This document shows positions 50,149 to 59,654 of a DNA stretch of 64,000 nucleotides, in pieces. The stretch is taken from NCBI GenBank assembly GCA_964446955.1, contig CAYUQJ010000002.1, forward strand, positions 248,001 through 312,000, read 5' to 3'. Each line of letters opens with the position of its first letter. The stretch's first letter is position 1. Below the pieces are notes generated by a model. The model ran no database searches and was not told the DNA's origin. It saw nothing but the letters and a program-made list of their open reading frames with translations. The translations under genes were made by a program, and so were the position numbers. The stretch is from Leptolinea sp964446955. Lineage in GTDB: Bacteria; Chloroflexota; Anaerolineae; Anaerolineales; Anaerolineaceae.

Positions 50149-51369
50149 TTAATCCAGACTGGTCGATTCCACGCGGCTGACCGTGGATCCCTGACCGAAG
50201 AGAGTGTTGATTGCAGTTCCCGGACGTAACTGTCCTGCTGAACGGATTATCGTACCATCATCCAACCGGGTTAATGAATAACCTCGTTTCAAGATCGCGT
50301 TGGGGTCTAAAACAACCAACCGGCCGGCAACAATTTGAAAACGGGCCCGCGCCAGGTTTACAGTCTGCGCCATGCCATATTCCATTCGCCCGGAGAGTGA
50401 GTCCACCATCTGCCGTTCCCGTTGCACCCGCCGCAAAGGCGACTCGCGGTCCAACCTGGATTTGAATTGATCAACCGCATTCTGGCAATCTGACATAAAG
50501 CGTACCATCCGGTAGTTCAGATCTTGCAAGATTGAATCCAATTCCGTGATCATATCATCCCGTGATGGGGTGGCCGCCACTGCCGCGCCCGTTGGCGTGG
50601 GCGCACGTAGATCAGCCGCGAAATCGGCCAGAGTGAAATCCGTTTCATGTCCAATACCGGTTACCACCGGGGCATCTGATTCAGCAACCGCGCGCACCAC
50701 ACCTTCATCATTGAAAGCCCATAAATCTTCCATCGATCCACCGCCCCGCGCCAGAAGGATCACATCCGGTTGTATATCGCGATTCAACTGATGAATCGCC
50801 GCGATAATCTCACCCGGCGCCTCCGTTCCCTGAACTGCCGCTGGAGCGATTATGACGTCTGCCAGACAGTAGCGGTTGCGCAGTGTATTTAACATATCCT
50901 GCAGGGCAGCTCCGGTCGCTGACGTGACGATCCCGATAACCTTCGGCCGGGCCGGTAATGAACGTTTTCGTTCCTCGTCAAACCAACCATCCGCCTCCAA
51001 TCGGGCTTTAAGGCGCATAAATTCTTGAAACAACACCCCTTCACCGCGCATCCGGACAGCATTCACATACAACTGATACGCCCCGTCGCGTTCATATATG
51101 GAAACCGCTCCGTGTGCCTCAATCTGTGAACCAACCTGAAAATCCGGAATGCGCCCCACCGAAGACCGCCAGATGACACACTTGATGGCTGCCTCGCTGT
51201 CTTTCAGCGTAAAATAGACATGACCGGATGATGGACGGGAAACATTGGAAACCTCCCCCGCAACCCAGATATCCTGCAACAGCGTATCGCTCTCAACAAG
51301 AGCACGCATGTATCGTGTGATCTCTGATACGGTTAACGAATCTGGGCGGATTAATGGGGGCTGAAACAT
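50149..51369 (-). CDS. xseA: Exodeoxyribonuclease VII large subunit
   Basis: A 406-residue protein with an N-terminal OB fold ('VAGEVSNVSRPSSGHVYFTL') and the catalytic domain 'IGIVTSATGAALQDMLNTL', 'AAVQGTEAPGEIIAAI', 'LARGGGSMEDLWAFNDEGV', 'GIGHETDFTLADFAADLRAP' and 'TPTGAAVAA'. It cleaves single-stranded DNA from both ends in mismatch and other repair. It heads the operon with xseB and the DUF212 gene and is divergent from the HIT gene across 57 bases. Confidence 0.96.
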   Translation of the reverse strand: MFQPPLIRPDSLTVSEITRYMRALVESDTLLQDIWVAGEVSNVSRPSSGHVYFTLKDSEAAIKCVIWRSSVGRIPDFQVGSQIEAHGAVSIYERDGAYQLYVNAVRMRGEGVLFQEFMRLKARLEADGWFDEERKRSLPARPKVIGIVTSATGAALQDMLNTLRNRYCLADVIIAPAAVQGTEAPGEIIAAIHQLNRDIQPDVILLARGGGSMEDLWAFNDEGVVRAVAESDAPVVTGIGHETDFTLADFAADLRAPTPTGAAVAATPSRDDMITELDSILQDLNYRMVRFMSDCQNAVDQFKSRLDRESPLRRVQRERQMVDSLSGRMEYGMAQTVNLARARFQIVAGRLVVLDPNAILKRGYSLTRLDDGTIIRSAGQLRPGTAINTLFGQGSTVSRVESTSLD

Positions 51370-51426
51370 GTGTTAACTTTAACCTCGCCCGGTTAGCCTG
51401 TCAATTATGTTAGAATACCGGAAACA

Positions 51427-51909
51427 ATGGAACACATCTGGTCCCCCTGGAGAATGAATTACATTATGAGTCACGAGCACAAGGATGGTTGCATCTTCTG
51501 TGAGGCATTACAGTTACCAGACAGTCCAGAGAACCTGATCGTTCACCGGGGGAAAAAAGCATTCGTGATCCTGAATCGATACCCCTACACGAATGGCCAC
51601 TTGATGGTTGTCCCCATCGCCCATATTCCTTCCATTGAAATGCTGGATCAGGAAACATGCATTGAACTGATGAAGTTGATCACAACATCTGTCAAAGTCC
51701 TGCGGGCTGTCTATTCCCCGCAAGGCTTTAATATCGGGACCAACATCGGGGATGTTGCCGGCGCGGGAGTTGCCAGCCACGCGCATTTTCATATTGTTCC
51801 ACGGTGGGCTGGAGACACAAATTTTATGACAACTACCGGCATGGTTCGCGTGCTACCTGAAGAATTGTGTCAAACATACGAGCGCGTTATCAAAGCATGG
51901 AAAGAGTGA
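51427..51909 (+). CDS. HIT-family nucleotide hydrolase
   Basis: A 160-residue protein with the histidine triad 'ASHAHFHIVPRW' and a zinc-like 'CIFCEAL' near the N-terminus. Other landmarks are 'HLMVVPIAHIPSIEML' and 'GFNIGTNIGDVAGAGV'. It resembles bacterial Ap4A phosphorylase-type HIT proteins (AP-4-A phosphorylase, 'FHIT-like'), acting on dinucleoside polyphosphates or AMP-lysine. No Shine-Dalgarno; TAGAAT lies ten bases before the ATG. Confidence 0.92.
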   Translation: MEHIWSPWRMNYIMSHEHKDGCIFCEALQLPDSPENLIVHRGKKAFVILNRYPYTNGHLMVVPIAHIPSIEMLDQETCIELMKLITTSVKVLRAVYSPQGFNIGTNIGDVAGAGVASHAHFHIVPRWAGDTNFMTTTGMVRVLPEELCQTYERVIKAWKE

Positions 51910-51924
51910 TAACAAATCAATAAT

Positions 51925-51952
51925 AAAGGTCTGCCTAAAAGCAGACCTTTTT
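51925..51952. terminator. Bidirectional terminator between HIT and aldo/keto reductase genes
   Basis: AAAGGTCTGC-ctaaaa-GCAGACCTTT is a perfect ten-base-pair stem followed by extra T on the plus strand. The convergent gene begins its stop 31 bases away. Confidence 0.9.
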
Positions 51953-51982
51953 GAATAGCCATATTTCTCCGGAAAGAAGACA

Positions 51983-52966
51983 TCAATCTGTCGCGAATAG
52001 ATCTTTACTGCCAAGGATGTTCTCAATTTCTGATAGGATGTCCGGTGTCATCTTTTCCACCACATCCATGGCTTTCATGTTTTCCCGAACCTGTTCCACC
52101 CGGCTGGCTCCTGTGATTACCGTGCTCACATTCGGATTTTTCAAGCACCAGGCCAACGCCATCTGAGCCATTGTTACACCCAGACCATCCGCAATTACCT
52201 GCAACTGTCTCACTTTGGCGATGGCATTCTGGTTGGTTAATTGATCATGCAGCCATTCATATCCCGGCAGGTTTCCCCGGGATCCTTCCGGTATGCCGTT
52301 GTTATACTTTCCGGTCAGCAAGCCGGAAGCAAGCGGGCTCCAGATCGTCGCGCCATAACCGTAATCCTTGAACAAACGTGCATATTCCACCTCAACTCTA
52401 CGGCGGGAAAACATATTATATTGCGGCTGTTCCATAACGGGTCTATGCAGATGATGCCGTTCGGCGATTTCAATGGCCGCTATGATCTCCGCGGCAGACC
52501 ATTCGGATGTTCCCCAGTAAAGCGCCTTTCCCCATTCCACAATGTTGTGCATCGCCCAGACAGTTTCCTCCAGCGGAGTTTCTGGGTCTGGCCGGTGGCA
52601 GTAGATCAGGTCAACATAATCCATGTCCAACCGCTTAAGAGACCCATTGATCCCCTCGATCAAATACTTGCGATTTAAGGTATTCTTTTCATTCACGCCA
52701 TCGTTCAAACCCCAAAAAAGCTTTGTCGAGATCAAATAACTTCCCCGACGCCAACCAAGTTTCTTAATCGCAGCGCCCATGATCTCTTCGGATTTTCCAC
52801 CCGCATAAATCTCGGCATTGTCGAAAAAATTGACCCCCGCTTCATACGCGGCAGCCATTGCATCAAATGCCATTTCCACACCTACCTGATTGTGGAAAGT
52901 AACCCAGGAGCCCAATGATAAGGCACTGACTTTTATTCCTGTTTTTCCCAAATGTCGATATTCCAT
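51983..52966 (-). CDS. Aldo/keto reductase (Kv-beta/YghZ-like)
   Basis: A protein of 327 residues with the catalytic tetrad: Asp and Tyr in 'NFFDNAEIYAGGKSEEIMG', Lys in 'YLISTKLFWG' and His in 'LIYCHRPDP'. The NADPH-binding C-terminus 'VITGASRVEQVRENMKAMDV' is typical of AKR6/12-like enzymes. It reduces aldehydes or ketones. The ATG at 52966 is chosen because GGAGGTAAAAAG lies just before it; the frame extends nine codons upstream through that site. Confidence 0.93.
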   Translation of the reverse strand: MEYRHLGKTGIKVSALSLGSWVTFHNQVGVEMAFDAMAAAYEAGVNFFDNAEIYAGGKSEEIMGAAIKKLGWRRGSYLISTKLFWGLNDGVNEKNTLNRKYLIEGINGSLKRLDMDYVDLIYCHRPDPETPLEETVWAMHNIVEWGKALYWGTSEWSAAEIIAAIEIAERHHLHRPVMEQPQYNMFSRRRVEVEYARLFKDYGYGATIWSPLASGLLTGKYNNGIPEGSRGNLPGYEWLHDQLTNQNAIAKVRQLQVIADGLGVTMAQMALAWCLKNPNVSTVITGASRVEQVRENMKAMDVVEKMTPDILSEIENILGSKDLFATD

Positions 52967-53182
52967 CTTTTTACCTCCATATATAAACTTCAATTCATTA
53001 TGCGACTAACCACTTGTATCCTGTATAAAATTATAGCGGGACTGTGCCATCAACCGCATCCGTTCACTCGTTTATTGTCCTGCAAACCGTAAGCTTGCAC
53101 TTTTGTTGTTAATACCAATACGATACCAAAAAGAACGTACAATTAATTAATGAAGTTGTTTTTTGCCGGAATATTGGGCGTT

Positions 53183-53188
53183 TATAAT
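53183..53188 (+). promoter_or_regulatory. Probable -10 box of the 7TM diguanylate cyclase gene
   Basis: A perfect TATAAT lies 37 bases before the TTG start. The -35 region is a T-rich run without a clear hexamer. The rest of the 259-base gap (52967-53225) shows nothing I can name. Confidence 0.4.
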
Positions 53189-53225
53189 GAATCCATATCG
53201 ATAGCGCAATAGTAAGGAAACAATT

Positions 53226-55268
53226 TTGATTTCCTGGGATTTTAATCCGTATTCCAATGCACTTCTACTAACAGGCTTCATGTCACTGATCCTATGCGTG
53301 ATATTGTTCATGCGCTGGGTCAATCGTGATTGCGTCCTGTTGGCATTTGCCCTCCTTTGCACTGCCGAGTGGAACTTTTTCATGGGTTTTGAGAGTGCCG
53401 TTCAAAACCCGGAGATCAAAGTACTATTTGCAAAATTTAGTTATGTGGGCGTTTTCATTTGCCTGCCTTTCTTTTTATTATTTGTGGTCAATTACTTCGG
53501 ACTTGGAAAGAGGATCACCACAAACCGGGTGATCCTTCTCTTCATCATTCCGGTGATCGTACTTGTTCTTGTTGCTACCAATGAAAACCACCGGCTAATC
53601 TGGTCTGACTTTGTAACGCCAGCCGACTCGCCCTACAACACCCTCGTCTACTTGCGCGGGCCGCTTTACTGGCTGGGTGTTGGTTATAACTATTTAATTA
53701 CCATCACAATGGCAATTCTCCTGTTTACGAAATACCGGCGGGCGCGTTTTTCAATCTACCGGTCTCAGGCTTTCATCATTCTGTTAAGCATATTTCCGCC
53801 ATTTCTGGCAAATCTCTTCTATGTATTACGAATTCCACAGTTGAAATATCTGGACTTAACACCATTCGGTTTTTTCCTGACGGGGCTCCTCTTATTTCTC
53901 GGCCTCACCAAATTTAAGCTGTTTGAACTTGCCCCGGTGGCAAGAGAGATACTATTTGACAGCCTGACCGATGGTCTGATGGTTATTGATTCAGAGCACC
54001 ATATCGCAGATCTAAATCTCAGCGCGAAAAAATTCCTTCGTTTTCCGAATGAGGATTGGAAAGATGCTCCCCTTAAGGAAGGATTGATAGACATCCCCGG
54101 CCTTGATGAAGCTATGGAAAATGAGGATGATTTCCTGGTCGAATCACAACCTGAACCCGGCAAGACGATTGAAGTGGAAGCAAAGAGATTCTTTCAAAGC
54201 AAACACCGTCACTCCGGTTGGCTGCTTGCCATCCGTGATATCAGCGAACGGAAGAATCAGGAAAGAGCCGAGACGGAACGCCGGGAATTTGCCGAAGCCC
54301 TGCGTGATGTTTCCATTGCCATCAACAGCACGCTAAATTTGGATGAAGTATTGGAAAGGATTCTGGCAAGTTTATTTAACGTACTTCCCTGCAAAATGGC
54401 CAATATCATTCTGATTGAGAATGGGATAGGACGGGTTAAATGTTTTCATGGGTACATCAGCCCGAAAGAGGTCGATTGGGTAAAATCCGCTTCCTTTAAG
54501 GTCGCTGAAGTACCGAATATGAAGATGATGATGGAGTCCGGTAAACCGATGTTCATCACAGATACGCGCATGGTTGACTTTTTCTCAAACCCGAATGTGC
54601 TCAGTTATATGGGCTCACCCATCAAGGTAAAAGATGAAGTGATCGGATTCCTTAACCTCGATTCAGACAAACCCAACACGTATAGTTCCATGGAAGACTG
54701 TGACCGCCTTCAGACCTTTGCCGATCTGGCAGGTATAGCAATCGATAACGCCCGGTTGTATGAGAAAATGAAAGAAAGCGCCATAATCGACGAACTCACG
54801 GGCATTAACAATCGCCGGAACTTAATTTCTGTTGCGGAAAAAGAGTTCGAACGCGCCATTCGTTACAAAACACCTCTTTCCATTATCATGCTGGATATTG
54901 ATAATTTCAAAGAGATCAATGACACACATGGGCATATCGCCGGAGATATCGTGTTAAACCGGGTAGGCAAAGCATTATCGGACTTCATCCGGGTGATGGA
55001 CATTGCCGGGCGTTATGGCGGGGATGAATTCTGCATTATTCTTCCAGAAACGTCCCTAAAAGATGCGGTCGCCGCCGCAAAGCGCTTGTTGGATCAATTT
55101 AACAAGATCGAAGTCCCCAGTATAAATTTCACCAATTTTCTACAGGCAAGCATAGGCGTCGCTACAAAAGACGAATCAATAAACAGTCTGGAAGACTTGC
55201 TGGTACGGGCCGATAACGCCATGTACAAGGCAAAGAAAAGTGGCCGTAATCGGGTCGCGAGTGCCTGA
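53226..55268 (+). CDS. Diguanylate cyclase with 7TM, PAS-like and GAF sensor domains
   Basis: A 680-residue protein. Residues about 8-230 hold seven membrane helices of the N-terminal histidine-kinase type ('LALL'-like 'LAFALLCTAEWNFFMGFES', 'SYVGVFICLPFFLLFVVNY'). A PAS-like region (about 240-345), a GAF domain (about 365-510) and a GGDEF domain (about 520-675) follow, with 'IDELTGINNRRNL', 'MLDIDNFKEINDTHGHIAG' and 'RYGGDEFCIILPET'. The TTG start has AAGGA at the right distance. Expected to make c-di-GMP. Confidence 0.92.
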   Translation: MISWDFNPYSNALLLTGFMSLILCVILFMRWVNRDCVLLAFALLCTAEWNFFMGFESAVQNPEIKVLFAKFSYVGVFICLPFFLLFVVNYFGLGKRITTNRVILLFIIPVIVLVLVATNENHRLIWSDFVTPADSPYNTLVYLRGPLYWLGVGYNYLITITMAILLFTKYRRARFSIYRSQAFIILLSIFPPFLANLFYVLRIPQLKYLDLTPFGFFLTGLLLFLGLTKFKLFELAPVAREILFDSLTDGLMVIDSEHHIADLNLSAKKFLRFPNEDWKDAPLKEGLIDIPGLDEAMENEDDFLVESQPEPGKTIEVEAKRFFQSKHRHSGWLLAIRDISERKNQERAETERREFAEALRDVSIAINSTLNLDEVLERILASLFNVLPCKMANIILIENGIGRVKCFHGYISPKEVDWVKSASFKVAEVPNMKMMMESGKPMFITDTRMVDFFSNPNVLSYMGSPIKVKDEVIGFLNLDSDKPNTYSSMEDCDRLQTFADLAGIAIDNARLYEKMKESAIIDELTGINNRRNLISVAEKEFERAIRYKTPLSIIMLDIDNFKEINDTHGHIAGDIVLNRVGKALSDFIRVMDIAGRYGGDEFCIILPETSLKDAVAAAKRLLDQFNKIEVPSINFTNFLQASIGVATKDESINSLEDLLVRADNAMYKAKKSGRNRVASA

Positions 55269-55901
55269 CTAAGAACCGGCAAGCAGCGCTGTGATATCTC
55301 CCGTGGAACGGAAGACGTGATTGGGAGCGCAGTTTTCAAACACTTCCGGGTCGGTAAAACCCCACAGCACAGCACCAAATGGAATGTTGACCTTCCGCGA
55401 TGCTTCAAGATCCCGGATCTCATCACCGATACTGATGACTTCAGTCGGGTCAACATTGAATTTCCGCAGGACCTTTTTATAGCGTCCATATTTACCGAAC
55501 AACGACGCGCCACATTCAAAATGTGAAAAGTACTCGGCATTCTTTTCTCCCAGTACTTTTACGACATTATCATATGAATTGGAGCTTACCAATACCAGGA
55601 TGATACCAAGGTCAGCCAGATCTTTAAGAACCGATTCTATACCATCAAAAAGGGATATCCGGTTGATATTCTTCAGCATCAATTTTCGGACATTCCGCGC
55701 GACTAAAGCAAGCTTCCAACGGGGAAAATTAAGATGATCCATCAACTCAGGGATGGGAAGCTTGCGCAACTGCGGCAGATCTTCCGGATTGATCCGGTCA
55801 ATGTGATATGTGTCGGCAAGATAGTCCAGAATACTCATAAGAAAGGGGAACGTATCTGCCAGTGTTCCATCGAAATCAAAAATCGCAACTTTGTATTTCA
55901 T
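55269..55901 (-). CDS. HAD-superfamily phosphatase (Gph/PpaX-like)
   Basis: A 210-residue hydrolase. Motif I 'IFDFDGTLADTFPFLM', motif II 'ILVLVSSNSYDNV', the Lys of 'GKYGRYKKVLRKF' and motif IV 'ISIGDEIRDLEASRKV' are complete. The alpha-helical cap is of the C1 type. Substrates could be phosphoglycolate or pyrophosphate-like compounds. It abuts the convergent GGDEF gene with no gap. Confidence 0.9.
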   Translation of the reverse strand: MKYKVAIFDFDGTLADTFPFLMSILDYLADTYHIDRINPEDLPQLRKLPIPELMDHLNFPRWKLALVARNVRKLMLKNINRISLFDGIESVLKDLADLGIILVLVSSNSYDNVVKVLGEKNAEYFSHFECGASLFGKYGRYKKVLRKFNVDPTEVISIGDEIRDLEASRKVNIPFGAVLWGFTDPEVFENCAPNHVFRSTGDITALLAGS

Positions 55902-56044
55902 AAAGAATATCCCGCATCATTGTTTTCAAATTGATATATTATGCACTAAAATAAACCCGCAATCTATCTGTATTGTAATCGAAACATATGGCAGGAAGTT
56001 TAAGCGCATTTTATTAATTTGTTAAGTCTTCGGGAGAGAATACG

Positions 56045-57085
56045 ATGAAAGCTGTTGTCATAGAAGAATTTGGCAAACCCATGTCGGTCCAGAATGTACC
56101 TGATCCAAAACCAACCGATAACGGGGTGGTAATCAAAGTTAGAGCCAATGGACTTTGCCGCAGCGACTGGCATGCCTGGATGGGGCACGATACCGATGTT
56201 GTCCTTCCCCATGTCCCAGGACACGAAATGGCCGGAGACATTGTTGAAGTTGGAAAAAATGTGCAAAAGTGGAAAACCGGAGACAGGGTAACTCTGCCTT
56301 TTGTTTGCGCCTGCGGCTCCTGCCCGCAATGCCTTTCCGGAAACCATCAAGTGTGCGACCATCAATTCCAGCCTGGGTTCACCCACTGGGGTTCCTTCGC
56401 GCAATATGTAGCCATTGACCGGGCGGATATCAATGTTGTGCGTTTACCCGATTCAATGGACTACATTACAGCAGCCAGCCTGGGCTGCCGTTTTGTCACA
56501 TCTTTTCGCGCAGTAATTGACCAGGGAAAAGTGATGGCCGGGCAATGGGTAGCCGTGCACGGGTGTGGTGGTGTTGGCCTCTCCGCGATCATGATAGCCA
56601 GCGCGGCCGGCGCGAATGTGGTGGCAATCGATATCGCTGACAACAAATTGGAACTGGCCCGTTCTGTGGGTGCTATTGCCGTGGTAAATGGAAAGACCAA
56701 CCCCAATGTGGTTGAAGCCGTGATGGAGATTACGCATGGCGGAGCACATGTTTCCCTGGACGCTCTTGGTAATCCGACCACCTGTTTTAATTCTGTCGCG
56801 AACCTTCGCAAACGCGGAAAGCATATTCAGGTTGGCCTTATGCTGGGTGGAATGAATAATTCACCCATTCCACTGGACAAGGTCATCGCCCGCGAACTGG
56901 AGATTTATGGCAGCCATGGTATCCAGGCGTACAAATATCCACAGTTGTTTGAATTCATCATGTCAGGTAAAGTGGATCCATCAAAAATGATCGGTAAGAC
57001 CATAACCCTGGAAGAATCCGCCATCGCTTTGGCCGATATGGACAGCTTCGAAGGGGTCGGCGTAAAGATCATCGACCGCTTCTGA
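56045..57085 (+). CDS. Zinc-dependent alcohol dehydrogenase family protein
   Basis: A 346-residue medium-chain dehydrogenase. Catalytic zinc ligands are in 'GLCRSDWHAWMG' and 'VPGHEMAGDIVEVG', structural zinc in 'CACGSCPQCLSGNHQVC', and the Rossmann loop is 'VHGCGGVGLSAIMIA'. 'VVAIDIADNKLELARSVGA' has an Asp at the end of strand 2, favouring NAD. The alcohol or aldehyde is not clear. GGGAGAG precedes the ATG. A terminator follows. Confidence 0.92.
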   Translation: MKAVVIEEFGKPMSVQNVPDPKPTDNGVVIKVRANGLCRSDWHAWMGHDTDVVLPHVPGHEMAGDIVEVGKNVQKWKTGDRVTLPFVCACGSCPQCLSGNHQVCDHQFQPGFTHWGSFAQYVAIDRADINVVRLPDSMDYITAASLGCRFVTSFRAVIDQGKVMAGQWVAVHGCGGVGLSAIMIASAAGANVVAIDIADNKLELARSVGAIAVVNGKTNPNVVEAVMEITHGGAHVSLDALGNPTTCFNSVANLRKRGKHIQVGLMLGGMNNSPIPLDKVIARELEIYGSHGIQAYKYPQLFEFIMSGKVDPSKMIGKTITLEESAIALADMDSFEGVGVKIIDRF

Positions 57086-57107
57086 TCCAATAATCTATAA
57101 AAGACAT

Positions 57108-57143
57108 AAAAGACCGTCGTCATAAGTACAACGACGGTCTTTT
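57108..57143 (+). terminator. Intrinsic terminator after the alcohol dehydrogenase gene
   Basis: AAAAGACCGTCGT and ACGACGGTCTTTT form a perfect 13-base-pair stem around a ten-base loop. It can work in both directions. Confidence 0.9.
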
Positions 57144-57203
57144 GACTCCATCAGGATACTTCACACGCCTACCAGCAATTTTCGATAACCCGGCCTAACT
57201 TTT

Positions 57204-58958
57204 TCATTCCGCAGGAATGAAAACCAGCCCGGCCATTCCAGTCAGGGCGCCATCCAGAAAGAAACCGCTCATTTTGTCACCGTTCGGTGCATACCACTCA
57301 TACCTTGTCTTAATAACCCCGTCGGCTTCGTACGCTTCCCGGATAAAGCCTGGCGATTTTAACAGATTGGCCATATCCGCGTAGTAGATGACCTTATCCT
57401 TCTTGAAAGCCGCGTCAAGTTTCTCGTAATTCGCTCTTGTTACCGTGTCCAACTTGAAATCCTTTGAATAAACGTCAACCGGCATGATGGATTTTTTATA
57501 GACCACACCATCTGTCAATACGCCAATGTAGACTTTCATCGTGCTGCCAAATTCATATATGTACGTGTCTTTGTGGTCGGGACGGGGTTTCCAATTTTCC
57601 GTGCTCTTTTTACCTTTTAACCCGATCAGTTTGTCAAGCTCGCTTTCTTTGGTTTTCCCGATCTCCACATTCGCGTACCCCTGATAATTCTTGCCAGCCA
57701 TCCAACCGGTGTAATTGGTTGGCGCCGGTTTTCCGGTCGCCAGGCTGGAACCTCCCGTTGACGTGTTTGACTTCTGGGTCGGCTTTACAGCCGATGACGA
57801 AGACGATGAGGAAGATGACGCTCCCACGGCTGTACCCACCAGTTCCACAGCATCAATCTCATTCCAACCCCATCCCAATACCCGTTGATCAATGGTTATG
57901 CGGACTTTGTTAACGACGATTTTTTGTGGTTGATCAAATGAAATTGTCATCAGATCGGGGCAATTCACCACCTCCTCCGGATATCCATCCCAGGCAATAT
58001 ATTTTTCCCCGTCAACCGTGATCATTAGCACTTCTACGACCTGCGATGGGTTGTAACTCTGGTAGATATTGATCTCTGTCGGTATCACCGGGATATCATA
58101 GGTCAATTCGATCCATTCCACTGTGTCGCTGTTGTATGACGCCCAGGCATTTGTGTTATCGCCGCAATCGAAAACATTAGGCGCACCGGTTGCCTGCGAA
58201 GCCGCCCAATCGGTGTTGCCGTATTGCGAACTGGCCCGGGCTGATACCGCCCATTGACGAATTTCTCCAGGCCTGGCAGTGGGAACCTCATATTCCGGTG
58301 AAACAGGCGCTCCTGATTCGCTGGATTCCTCGGCAGGAATTCCTTCTTCAGCCGGACTCTCCCCATCTTCCTCCATGGTCAAACCAGCCTCAGGATCCGG
58401 TTCAAAGAACGAAACAGACCCCAGCACGGCATCATACACAGGTGACACGTCCTTCCATTTGTCTGCGGGGGCGAATCCCATCATGGTGAATTGCTGCTCA
58501 TCTGTCACCATGGCTACCACCAGCTTGCCTTTAAAATCCTGGCCATCCTGATTTCCACTCAATTCAGCGGAAATGGCATCCACTCCGGCGACCTTGATCT
58601 TCTTCGTGTTCTTGACTTCCAGGTCTCCGGTGTCCGTACTCACCTTGGTCATCAAATCATCGTTGGTGGTACCTTCAACTGTCAATCCGCCAAATACCAT
58701 GATCCCCGGCCCCATATCCTCGTCACCACCCGGCGCGATCATACTCACAATACCGATCGTGTCCTGGAACTCATAATCCAAAGCCTTGCGGATGGAAAAA
58801 CCTCCACTCTCACTGCGATATTCATCACCCAGATATTTACTTTCTGAGCCTGTCTCATTGCCGGTGCCCGAAGTGTCGCCACCAAACAGAGAGCAGGCCA
58901 CGGTGAGGATCAGGATCAAAACACCAATTATTAACAGTCGGTTTTTTCTTAGTTTCAT
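57204..58958 (-). CDS. Multidomain lipoprotein with PsbP-like and discoidin-like domains
   Basis: A protein of 584 residues from the ATG at 58958, which follows GGAGGAG; the ATG at 58970 lies upstream of that site. The lipobox 'LTVAC' (Cys22) is clear. Residues about 40-185 look like a PsbP/DcrB-type domain ('GGFSIRKALDYEF'). Residues about 228-375 resemble a discoidin-type jelly roll ('ARASSQYGNTDWAASQATGAPN'). A Ser9 linker follows, then a C-terminal domain of about 170 residues with 'YQGYANVEIGKTKESELDKL', not recognised. It is probably a cell-surface binding protein. Confidence 0.82.
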   Translation of the reverse strand: MKLRKNRLLIIGVLILILTVACSLFGGDTSGTGNETGSESKYLGDEYRSESGGFSIRKALDYEFQDTIGIVSMIAPGGDEDMGPGIMVFGGLTVEGTTNDDLMTKVSTDTGDLEVKNTKKIKVAGVDAISAELSGNQDGQDFKGKLVVAMVTDEQQFTMMGFAPADKWKDVSPVYDAVLGSVSFFEPDPEAGLTMEEDGESPAEEGIPAEESSESGAPVSPEYEVPTARPGEIRQWAVSARASSQYGNTDWAASQATGAPNVFDCGDNTNAWASYNSDTVEWIELTYDIPVIPTEINIYQSYNPSQVVEVLMITVDGEKYIAWDGYPEEVVNCPDLMTISFDQPQKIVVNKVRITIDQRVLGWGWNEIDAVELVGTAVGASSSSSSSSSAVKPTQKSNTSTGGSSLATGKPAPTNYTGWMAGKNYQGYANVEIGKTKESELDKLIGLKGKKSTENWKPRPDHKDTYIYEFGSTMKVYIGVLTDGVVYKKSIMPVDVYSKDFKLDTVTRANYEKLDAAFKKDKVIYYADMANLLKSPGFIREAYEADGVIKTRYEWYAPNGDKMSGFFLDGALTGMAGLVFIPAE

Positions 58959-58985
58959 TTTCTCCTCCATAACAATTCCGGCTGA

Positions 58986-59654
58986 TTAACGGTCTAGTGC
59001 GGCCACAAACGACTCGCCAAGCAAGACCACTTTCTCTATCTCTTCAGGTTTATCCATTCTGTGATCATTGAATTTAATCTCCAGAGAATCCCGGTCAATC
59101 TTTATCAGAGGACGGTGTTTTTCAGACCAGCCGATCAGTTGGCGGGGGATGGTTGAAATTCGCAGAAAATCAAGATCGACTGTTTCTTCTGCCAGGGTGA
59201 CATATCGGCGTGACAATTCCGGAATTCCGATTTCTACCTCACGCATGCCAGCATAGGCCGATGGTATAAACAAACCGGCTGGACCGTCTGATAGCCGCGG
59301 ACCCATTAGCAGGGTAAAACCGGGTGGAGTGGTCCAGGTGGATCTCCAGACAGTTTTACTGTCAATATTTGTAGACCCTGAATCTCCAGGCTGCCCCACA
59401 TGCTCCGATCTCGCTGTCAGTTCCCATCCATCCCCCTTCAAACGGGAACCCCAGGCCATCCGTTCGCTTATGGCGGAATACTCCCACCCATGCTGTGTTG
59501 CCATCTCCTGTATCGCTTTCTGGTTATTCTTTTTCGCGCGATTCGAGAAGAAAAAGATAGCCGCTATCACCACAGCGGTTACGACAATCACAATGAAACT
59601 TGATATTAGATCATCCACTTCCCACCATCCATATGGAAATTGCGATTGCCACAA
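58986..59654 (-). CDS. Membrane-anchored protein of unknown function
   Basis: A 222-residue protein with one membrane helix (about 17-36) and a cytoplasmic or exported domain of about 180 residues containing 'QEMATQHGWEYSAISERMAW' and 'VLLGESFVAALDR'. No family recognised. The listed start overlaps the upstream gene by 44 bases; a GTG at 59618 would reduce the overlap to eight bases and still keep the helix. It lies 28 bases before the lipoprotein gene. Confidence 0.72.
   Translation of the reverse strand: MWQSQFPYGWWEVDDLISSFIVIVVTAVVIAAIFFFSNRAKKNNQKAIQEMATQHGWEYSAISERMAWGSRLKGDGWELTARSEHVGQPGDSGSTNIDSKTVWRSTWTTPPGFTLLMGPRLSDGPAGLFIPSAYAGMREVEIGIPELSRRYVTLAEETVDLDFLRISTIPRQLIGWSEKHRPLIKIDRDSLEIKFNDHRMDKPEEIEKVVLLGESFVAALDR

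Noticed and set aside
57798..57826. The Ser9 run in the discoidin-like lipoprotein as a slippage-prone repeat
   Set aside because: The Ser codons are mixed (TCA, TCT, TCC, TCG), so it is a protein linker rather than a DNA microsatellite.
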